DNA of 64,000 nt from Tolypothrix sp. PCC 7910. GTDB taxonomy: Bacteria > Cyanobacteriota > Cyanobacteriia > Cyanobacteriales > Nostocaceae. A program made the translations under genes and the position numbers. Below are positions 56,023 to 64,000 of this stretch, one piece after another. The notes below the pieces were generated by a model that was given only the letters and a program-made list of their open reading frames with translations, did not search any database and was not told where the DNA came from. The DNA is taken from NCBI RefSeq assembly GCF_011769525.1, contig NZ_CP050440.1:7171001-7235000 (forward strand). The letters run 5' to 3'. Position 1 is the first letter of the stretch. Every line of letters starts with the position of its first letter.

Positions 56023-56543
56023 TCTTCCCCCATGTCTTTTTACTATTTAGTGAATTATGAATTTTCTACGTCTTATGGTTTTTCCCTATATTGCGAAAAA
56101 TCAGAATTAGAATCCTAAGAACTTCAATAATCATTAAGCTGAAATTAAACCTGATTTTGCTGTAATGATTGCCATCAAAAATCTACTTTAAAGTAGATTA
56201 AATCTATCTAAAAATTTTTACGTTACTTTAAACATCTATAAAAAGATGTAAATATATTTATACCTTTAGATATAAATATATTTTTAACTAATTTTTATCA
56301 TATCGTTGTTGATCAATATCAGGAATATATTTATACAAGTATTGAATACAAATATATTTTATACTCAAAAATAAAATTTTTATTTGCTCGCAGCAAATTA
56401 ATATATATAAAACGAGAAATATTGGATATATATATAGATTTATATCTATCTTTTGGCTTTCATATTTACTTCAAGTGGTAGAAACAATATTAAGTTTTTC
56501 TAGATAAATTAAGTTTAAACCAGAGGACATTTGTGAGGAACTC
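56023..56543. other. Very AT-rich intergenic region
   Basis: About 520 bp with many TATATA tracts and no gene. A perfect 18-bp palindrome ATCTACTTTAAAGTAGAT is at 56181-56198. Two divergent genes start on either side, so promoters and possibly curved DNA are expected. Nothing more specific could be read. Confidence 0.6.
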
Positions 56544-56822
56544 ATGAATATTATTGCTTGGGTAATATTAGGACTTCTAGCTGGTGCGATCGCAAAAGCA
56601 ATTTATCCAGGGTACCAAGGTGGCGGAATTCTCTCGACAATGGTATTAGGTATTGTCGGCGCTTTCATTGGTGGTAGTCTTTATACACTTCTACAAACAG
56701 GAACTCTACAACTTACTGCTGCTGGTACTGGTTTCAGTCTGACTGGTCTATTTATAGCTGTAATTGGTGCAATTATTGCTATTTATCTATGGGGACTGTT
56801 AAGTAGAGGTCGTAGAGTCTAA
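56544..56822 (+). CDS. GlsB/YeaQ/YmgE-family small membrane protein
   Basis: The 92-residue protein has three hydrophobic segments (about 3-20, 27-48, 63-87) with the family start MNIIAWVILGLLAGAIAKAI and the GIVGAFIGGSL motif. It is annotated as transglycosylase-associated or general-stress protein in other bacteria, with unproved function at the plasma membrane. The ATG follows GTGAGGAAC, a good ribosome-binding site. It stands alone after a long AT-rich region, consistent with stress-regulated expression. Confidence 0.85.
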   Translation: MNIIAWVILGLLAGAIAKAIYPGYQGGGILSTMVLGIVGAFIGGSLYTLLQTGTLQLTAAGTGFSLTGLFIAVIGAIIAIYLWGLLSRGRRV

Positions 56823-56949
56823 TTGCAATCTGCAGAATAAGCTGTATAGGAGCGAAATATTACCCCTAGGCGAAATTGCAAATTCGCAATCAATATATTC
56901 TGTGATTTTGTTGTGAAATGTAGTCTAATTTCCCAACTAGTTATTAACC

Positions 56950-56999
56950 AATTCTTATGAGTTACTATCCTGAGATATAACTAGTAACTCATAAGAATT
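56950..56999. promoter_or_regulatory. Perfect 18-bp inverted repeat before the catalase gene
   Basis: AATTCTTATGAGTTACTA (56950-56967) is the exact reverse complement of 56982-56999, with a 14-nt loop. It ends 46 bp before the catalase ATG. It may terminate the upstream GlsB transcript, form a leader stem, or be a repressor operator. Confidence 0.7.
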
Positions 57000-57045
57000 A
57001 AAAACCAATTCATTGACCAAATTATCGTTTCAGGAAGCAGAAAAA

Positions 57046-57735
57046 ATGTTTTTTCATAAAAAAGAACCGATTCATGCAGTAAACGTTAGTGATGCTAATC
57101 CTCGGTTTGCTCAATTACTCCTAGAACAGTTTGGCGGAGCAACCGGAGAACTTACAGCGGCTCTACAATACTGGGTACAATCTTTTCATGTAGAAAATGC
57201 TGGCATTAAAGATATGCTGCAAGATATTGCTATCGAAGAGTTTAGCCATTTGGAAATGGTAGGTAAACTCATCGAAGCTCATACCAAAAATACCGATCAA
57301 ACAGAAGCTTATAAAAGTACTCTCTTTGCAATTCGGGGAATTGGCCCGCACTTTTTAGATAGCCAAGGTAGTGCATGGACTGCAAATTACCTTAATGAAG
57401 GTGGAGATGTAGTGCGTGACTTGAGAGCTAATATTGCTGCGGAAGCTGGAGCGCGTCAGACTTACGAAGAGTTGATTAAGTTAGCAACAGATGATGGGAC
57501 TAAGAAGACCTTAGTACATCTATTAACTAGAGAAATTTCTCATACTCAAATGTTTATGAAAGCATTAGATTCTCTGGGTAAATTAACAGACCCAATATTT
57601 GGTAATATTCAACCAGATGAAACTGTTGCTCTCTACTACAACCTATCTACAAATGGTAGTCAAGATGAGCGTGGCCCTTGGAATTCTGAGCCAACATTCA
57701 AATATATTGCTGATCCACTACAAAAGCAATCTTAA
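57046..57735 (+). CDS. Manganese catalase
   Basis: The 229-residue protein is a four-helix-bundle Mn-catalase. The ligand motifs are GELTAALQYWVQSF (first helix Glu), IEEFSHLEMVGKLI (Glu and His), NIAAEAGARQTYEEL and TREISHTQMFMKAL. It decomposes hydrogen peroxide using a di-manganese centre. I start at the ATG at 57046, preceded by AGGAAG at 8 bp, giving the family N-terminus MFFHKKEPIHAV; an upstream TTG is less likely. A long inverted repeat lies 46 bp upstream. The DUF3891 gene follows in the same direction after 96 bp. Confidence 0.93.
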   Translation: MFFHKKEPIHAVNVSDANPRFAQLLLEQFGGATGELTAALQYWVQSFHVENAGIKDMLQDIAIEEFSHLEMVGKLIEAHTKNTDQTEAYKSTLFAIRGIGPHFLDSQGSAWTANYLNEGGDVVRDLRANIAAEAGARQTYEELIKLATDDGTKKTLVHLLTREISHTQMFMKALDSLGKLTDPIFGNIQPDETVALYYNLSTNGSQDERGPWNSEPTFKYIADPLQKQS

Positions 57736-57831
57736 TTAACTGAGGTATGAACATTATATGAGCCAGTTAGAAGTAAATTCTCTGGCTCATTTTTCCGGAA
57801 AATTAAAATTAAGCATATGGAGAATTGACCA

Positions 57832-58560
57832 GTGATTGTTAATGCTACACAAAATGGTTGGGAAGTTATTTATCATCGCGCTCATGCTTTATTAGCTGCT
57901 CAATTAGCAGGACAATGGCGACGCAAAAATGCTCCTGCAAGATTATATGAAACCCTAGCTGCAATTTCCCATCATGATGATTTAGAAAAAGAGTGGGAAG
58001 AAGATATTTTGACAGAAAGTGGTGCGCCACTAGACTTTACTCTCAGTACAGATACTGATGTCAAAAAAATTGCTAATCTTGTCAAAAATGCCCGCTATCG
58101 GGGAAGGTGGGTAGCTTTATTAATTTCTAAGCATATGACTCGGTTACATGGAGCAAAACGTGGTGAGTCTCCTGAACTCGACAAATTCCTGGATGAACAA
58201 TTGGAAAACCAGGAACGTTGGCGTAAGGAATTAGGAATTGATAAGAAAGACGTAGATGCTGCGTATGCATTCATGCAATGGTGCGATCGCTTATCTCTAA
58301 TTCTCTGTCAGCAAGAACTCCCGGCCGATGAGCGTTGGTTAGAAATTAGCAAGGGGCCTGACGAACAACGTTATGACATTATGCAACGCAGCGATAATTT
58401 GGTGACTGTCAATCCCTGGCCTTTTGAGGATGAGAAATTTACAGTCAACATTGAAGCCTGTGATTTATCAAATTTGAAATTCAAAAACAGCGCGGAATTG
58501 TCTCAAGCACTTCAAGAAGCGCCGCTGAAAATCTTAGAATGGACTTTTGTCAAGAGTTAG
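57832..58560 (+). CDS. DUF3891 family protein
   Basis: The 242-residue protein matches DUF3891: VIYHRAHALLAAQLAGQWR at the N-terminus, AAISHHDDLEKEWE with a conserved His-His-Asp-Asp near residue 46, ISKHMTRLHG and FMQWCDRLSLILC. The His/Asp pattern (HR, HHDD, H, D) resembles metal-dependent HD-type phosphohydrolases, so hydrolase activity is plausible but unproven. It starts with GTG. A bidirectional terminator follows at 58595, separating it from the convergent cytochrome gene. Confidence 0.82.
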   Translation: MIVNATQNGWEVIYHRAHALLAAQLAGQWRRKNAPARLYETLAAISHHDDLEKEWEEDILTESGAPLDFTLSTDTDVKKIANLVKNARYRGRWVALLISKHMTRLHGAKRGESPELDKFLDEQLENQERWRKELGIDKKDVDAAYAFMQWCDRLSLILCQQELPADERWLEISKGPDEQRYDIMQRSDNLVTVNPWPFEDEKFTVNIEACDLSNLKFKNSAELSQALQEAPLKILEWTFVKS

Positions 58561-58594
58561 CAAAAAAAATTTTATTTAAGATTTGAACTGCCTA

Positions 58595-58629
58595 AGGGAA
58601 TAATGAAATTCTTAGTTTCATTATTCCCT
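58595..58629. terminator. Bidirectional terminator between convergent genes
   Basis: AGGGAATAATGAAA (58595-58608) pairs perfectly with TTTCATTATTCCCT (58616-58629) over a 7-nt loop. It lies 35 bp after the DUF3891 stop and 102 bp after the cytochrome gene stop. A T/A-run (AAAAAAAATTTT at 58562) is present on one side. Confidence 0.75.
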
Positions 58630-60739
58630 AAAGCATTTTGAGCTTCCAAATTATCAGCAAGCCCTACTTGAATACAACTTTATGTGATGCCATCGGCATC
58701 TTTAACTTCTCTTTCCATGTCTAGGTTGAGTTAACGTGAACTGGGTAAAACTTCTGGGTGATCGTCCAAACTCAGGAGAAATTGAATTAGATCTGTCTGT
58801 TCTTCAGTGGTAAAACCAGCTTCTTTATCTACCCAATAAGCGTGTCCGCTACCATCAACATTGGACTGTTGCAAATCAGGATGAGCTTGATTTGCTGCAA
58901 CTGTCGCTTGACGCAGATTCCGGTCAACTAATACCCGTAAGCTGGCTTCTGGGTCAGGTAAAATATTTTGCATTAATGTACCAGCCATGCCAATCTGCTC
59001 AGAGTTTGCCACTACAAAACGTCCGTCCTGCTCATCTTGCTTGAGTGCGGAAGCACTAGCAGCCACGCCACCATCATGTAAATAAGGCGCAGTGAGATAT
59101 AACCCAATCAAGCTTGGTACTTTATAGCCTCCGGCTGGATTGTTAATCGCAAAAGCTAACTGTTGTGCTTTTAGCGGCGTAATATCTGTAGGAACTTCTA
59201 ACACCGGAGGATTCGGCGGTAAGGGAACAGAGACGCTATTGGGGTAGGTTTGGGGTGTGGTGAAGTTCTTAGCGAATGCTGCTAAAGTGGGAGCGCGTGA
59301 TGGTTGAGTCCCGATTTCGTTTTGAGCAATCACATCATGATTTGTAAAGTAGCGTCCGCTATGACAATCTATGCAGCCAGCGCGAGTAAATACAGCCGCA
59401 CCTTTTTCTAAAGAAGCAACATCACTAATTTGAATGGGTGGTGGTGCTAGAGTATTCTGCCAAGCTGACATTCCATTGAGTTGTTCGCCAACAGGTAAAC
59501 CAGGAGAAGATGCCATTAACCCATCCAACATAAACGGTGAACCTTTGGGATATCCTGGCATCCGAATCACTTCATTAATTGCAGGTTCTCCGGGTGTGGG
59601 GTCGATTTTGTCAAAAAATTCTGAGGGTTTTGCACCTTCAGGCAATCTAAAATCAGGATTTGCGGCATTTTGCAGAATTACGCCTAAATAGGTTTCCTTA
59701 TCAATTCCTAATAAAGCTTGGCTTGCATCAGCGCCATTGGTACCATCAGAATTTGTGGCGTGGACGTTGCTATTTAAGGTAGTCAAACCATGAAACCAAC
59801 CGATTGCTGAATGACCACTCCAACCATAAGGCCAAGCATCATAAGTATAAGATGAGGGAATTTGTGAGGGATTGTTTACTAAAGTGCCAGTAGAATCAAA
59901 GTTTCCTGGCGGCCAAGTTAGCAATTTGGCATCAACAGCATCCTCCACAGCTTTGGCATCTGGTAAGCGCGATTCTGCACCATCAGCGTTGATGTAACTA
60001 TGTTCTCCCGGCGGAAATTGCGTAGGATTTACATCTGTTTGGCGAAACATAGCTGCGGAATTAGTCGCAAATGCCAAAACTAAACCTGTATTTACATCAT
60101 TATTTGGTGCGCCTTCGAGGATACGTCCGGTTTTATCGTCAACTGTGGCGTGACATAAAGCGCAGGTAATTCCAAATCTCAGCTTACCTTTAGTGAAGCT
60201 GGCACGCATACCCAACGGTACCAGGGAATTGGCGGGTACGTCTAAGCCTGTATTTATCAATGTGCCAGCTTTAAAAGTGCGTCCGCCGATTGTCACATCT
60301 TCATTGATGGGAATTTGCAGGTTGGTTGTATGCTTACCACCAAGTTTAGCGATCGCTTGTCCTACAGTTACCAAATTAATTGGGCCGTTCAATGCTCCCA
60401 CAACATCAGTTTGGAAAATTTCATTACCAAAAGTATCTGAGTAAAAAGCATCCCGCCCCAGCTTTAAAGTTTCCTCTGTCACAGCAAACGCGCCATTTTC
60501 AGGAGATAGTTGTTTGCGTCCTGCGTCTGTTTCTAGTAAGCGTGTTGCCTCTTGCTTATTAATTGCGTATCCCAAAATATCATAATCACCAACTTCTTGA
60601 GGTGCAGCCTGTGTCACAGGTGTAAAAGTTTTATCTAAACTAGGAGTTTTACCTAAAACAATTTCTAGCCTGTAGGTGAAAAAACTCACAATTACCACTA
60701 AAAATAACAATATGCCAATAGTCCGCCATCTATTTTTTT

Positions 60740-62081
60740 CTAGAACGGCAAAGTTTGCTAGAGAAGGTCAGATATTCAAGTAAACTAGGGAACACAGAGA
60801 AAACAGCTTCGCAATCGAGGTGTAGAAATAAGTGAGCGAAGCGTTACTCACCTGTTAGAAAGATATGACGAATTAGTTGCGTTGTGGTTAAGTGACCAAT
60901 CAAGGCTCAAAACCATCACTAAAAAACAAGGGCGGTTGATATTAGCAATTGATGGGATGCAACCGGATGTTGGACATGAAGTTCTCTGGGTAATTCGTGA
61001 TTGTTTATCAGGAGAAATTTTGCTGGCGAAAACTTTATTATCATCAAGAAATGAGGATTTAGCAGCCTTGCTATTGGAAGTGAAAAATACACTAGATGTC
61101 AAGATTGATGGGGTGATTAGTGACGGACAACAATCAATTCGCAAAGCAGTTGAGGTTGCATTACCTGGAATGGCTCATGGATTGTGTCATTTTCACTATT
61201 TAAAGGAAGCAGCTAAGGTAATTTATGAAGCAGATAGGCACGCAAAAAAGGAACTAAAAAAGTATGTGCGTGGCATACGCCAGATTGAACGCAGTGTTAG
61301 TGATTGTGACCAACCAATCGCCGAAGTTGTACGTGGATATTGTTTAGCTGTACGTGGTTCATTGACAAATGATGGTCGTCCACCCCTAGATGCTTCTGGA
61401 TTAAAATTACAAGAACGCCTCAGTTTGATTGAAGCTAGCCTAGAAAGGGTAGCTCAAAAAGGGGGTTGCCAAAACCCTTAATCAAGCTCAAACAAATTCT
61501 GAACAAAGGGCTTGAACAAACAGCATCTTTATTCGCTCCAATCACTGTTGCTTATAACTGGATTGCTCAAGCCGCAGAGATTCTTGACAACGAAACAGGT
61601 CTTGATGCAATCGCAGTCCAACGCAGTTTTCAAACTTTACTCGATTCAATGTTACGCGATAAACATGAAGCAGGTACTTTAGAAGCTGGGATTACTCATT
61701 TCTTAAAGATTACTCGTAGTTATTGGTCTGGACTTTTTCATTGTTACGAGGTTGAAGGTCTACCTAGAACTAATAATGACCTTGAACAGGTATTTGGTAT
61801 TTTACGGCATCATCAACGTCGTTGTACTGGTCGTAAAGTCGCTCCTTCATCACTTGTAATCCGAGGAAAAGTCCAATTAGCTTCAGCTATAGAAGACAGC
61901 ACTTCATTCTTTTACAGCCCAAGATTTGGCACAAGTTTGTGTTCAGACTGGGCAACAATTACGCTCTAATTTACGCCAATATCAACTTACTCGCATTGAA
62001 CAACTTCGATTCCGTCGTAATCCTCAAGCTTACTTGACCAGTCTTGAAAAACTACTTGTCTAGCAAACTTTGCCGTTCTAG
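60740..62081. mobile_element. Insertion sequence with 23-bp perfect terminal inverted repeats
   Basis: Positions 60740-60762 (CTAGAACGGCAAAGTTTGCT...) are the exact reverse complement of 62059-62081. The element is 1,342 bp. Runs of seven T on both outer sides (60733-60739, 62082-62088) are consistent with a 7-8 bp target duplication in a homopolymer. It contains a decayed MULE-like transposase. I cannot name the IS family with confidence. Confidence 0.88.
60812..62064 (+). pseudogene. Decayed MULE-like DDE transposase
   Basis: Three reading-frame pieces together make a transposase. The first runs LRNRGVEISERSVTHLLERY, then LILAIDGMQPDVGHEVLW (first Asp) and DGVISDGQQSIRKAVEVALP (second Asp) with CHFHYLKEAAK. 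The second (from about 61470) has PKPLIKLKQILNKGLEQT and LPRTNNDLEQVFGILRHHQRR (Glu region). The third ends YLTSLEKLLV. Frame shifts lie near 61470 and 61895, and the N-terminal part is missing. The copy is probably inactive, but its ends are intact, so a related transposase could still move it. Confidence 0.82.
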
Positions 62082-62143
62082 TTTTTTTGAGGTTCTATTT
62101 TAGGAGCATTGACATCTTGACTGATACCTGGGTCAGTTTTCAT

Positions 62144-62995
62144 AATTTCGATGCTAAGGATGAAACACTTACCTTGATACAAGCCACATTGAAGCGGAGC
62201 AATGAGCTAAAAGCCCATCCTTAGAGCGGATTTCATCCTTAATCAAGGTGTAATTTTACTGGAAAAACATGTAGATATTAGTTTTATTGTCATTTATCGG
62301 TGCTTAATCTTGCACTCAAATACCTGGGCTTGCCTATAGCTGTATATCTGCATTTCTAAGATTTTTTGGGCAATTATACTAAAATCACGCTTAATGCCAA
62401 ATAAGCGCCTAAAATCTTGTAATTTTGTAGATACTTCCAAAACCCAGATTTTTCACAAGTCTTGAAACCCATATGGGGAAACAGGCGTTTTTAATTCACA
62501 TCAGGCGTAATATCTAGTTGTTAAGCATGCAACAACGATTTTCAAAGCAACCTAGATAAGTTGTTAAGCATTTAATTTGCACATAGAGACTGCAGGGGTC
62601 AGGGAGCAAGGCAGAGGGTTTGCAGCTTTTATGACCACAAAAATAGTGCAATTTGAATGATGATTAGCTTACTTAAACAGCAAATTGCTCACAGAGTTGA
62701 TTGATTGTTATGAAACATCGAGGAATAGTATAGGGGAAAAGGCTGACTGGGGAGGAGTTACAAAAGCCGAAGAAAAAAGATTCAAAAATTTCCCAAAAAA
62801 AGTTGACAACTCAAGTTTGGCTCGATATATTAGATAAGTGCCTGAGAGCGGAGCGCGAAAAGCGGCGCTGGTAGGGACACCGAACCTTGAAAATAATATA
62901 GTTTGAAAGCCAGTATAACATAGACCTGCGTCAAGTAAAGAGAATTACCGGACTGAGGTATAAATCAGTCTTTTAAGAGCTAAACAAACTTTTAC
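62144..62995. other. Upstream region of the rRNA operon
   Basis: About 850 bp without a protein gene, holding the rRNA promoter (62803-62831) and leader. A hairpin GACTGA/TCAGTC with a TTTT tail lies at 62951-62974, just before 16S, and may serve processing of the precursor. No tRNA gene was found here. Confidence 0.6.
62803..62831 (+). promoter_or_regulatory. Probable rRNA operon promoter
   Basis: A consensus -35 box TTGACA (62803-62808) is followed after exactly 17 bp by TATATT (62826-62831). It is about 165 bp upstream of the 16S start, a usual distance for a cyanobacterial rrn leader. Transcription would begin near 62838. Confidence 0.75.

Positions 62996-64000
<1,005 letters not shown>

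Larger units (their letters stand above)
58731..62143 (-). pseudogene. Di-heme cytochrome c peroxidase-like gene, interrupted by an IS
   Basis: The downstream 659 codons (58731-60710 as an open frame) carry two c-type heme sites, ITCALCHATVDD (about residue 185) and RAGCIDCHSGRYF (about residue 440). The overall pattern is of MauG/cytochrome-c-peroxidase relatives, with an N-terminal membrane anchor (ILLFLVVIVSFF). The true start was separated from the rest by the IS at 60740-62081. Removing the IS and one copy of the A7 repeat restores a continuous frame from ATG at 62143: MKTDPGISQDVNAPKI, then EPQKNRWRTIGILLF. A truncated product from the internal TTG at 60710 remains possible, so the gene may be only partly inactivated. 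Confidence 0.85.

Overview
The window comes from a filamentous cyanobacterium, most likely a Nostocales member. The evidence is frequent GCGATCGC (HIP1) octamers, heptameric tandem repeats of the TTACCAA/ACAAATG type, a cyanobacterial 16S rRNA 5' part at the right edge, and many cyanobacterial gene families. Most of the left and right thirds are chromosomal housekeeping or accessory genes. The centre is one large mobile element.

Left flank (1-10,871): a peptidoglycan-binding protein, a Ca2+/H+ exchanger, a GH57/DUF3536 glycoside hydrolase, a sensor histidine kinase and mutS.

Type V-K CRISPR-associated transposon (10,872-39,733; 28,862 bp). It starts 4 bp after the mutS stop codon. Both ends are visible: TGTACA termini, a near-perfect terminal inverted repeat, arrays of TnsB-type sites, and an 8-bp direct repeat TTAGAAAT directly outside each end. 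Read on the minus strand from left end (LE) to right end (RE), it carries a conflict module, tnsB-tnsC-tniQ, a second divergent tnsC, a set of small cargo genes with a decayed second tniQ, a defence island, cas12k with the divergent regulator cvkR, a tracrRNA, a short CRISPR array with a strongly diverged terminal repeat, and the RE. The defence island is a type I restriction-modification operon (hsdM in two genes, hsdS, hsdR, metallopeptidase) with a DarT/DarG toxin-antitoxin pair and an oppositely oriented orphan reverse transcriptase embedded in it. A stretch dense in hairpins lies directly upstream of the reverse transcriptase.

The most unusual part is 32.6-39.5 kb, between tnsB and the LE. 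It holds a Trypco1 / trypsin-like protease / MoxR ATPase / vWA-like protein / two formylglycine-generating-enzyme-like (FGE) proteins module. The two FGE genes end in segments that look like variable regions of a diversity-generating retroelement (DGR): identical framework codons interrupted by changed codons that all end in C or T. They are followed by the first ~45 codons of an avd-like DGR accessory gene, cut off exactly where the transposon end begins. The DGR reverse transcriptase and template repeat are not in the window.

Right flank (39,742-64,000): two Uma2-type genes, a large hybrid histidine kinase beside a kinase relic, a sterol desaturase/SDR fusion, and a second, unrelated MoxR-vWA cluster (DUF5682, MoxR, vWA, DUF5691, SWIM). 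Then come an exported-looking methyltransferase, a GlsB-type membrane protein, a manganese catalase, a DUF3891 protein, a cytochrome-c-peroxidase-like gene interrupted by a decayed insertion sequence, and an rRNA operon start with a clear promoter. Several dispersed repeats, including one nested in another, lie in the intergenic regions.
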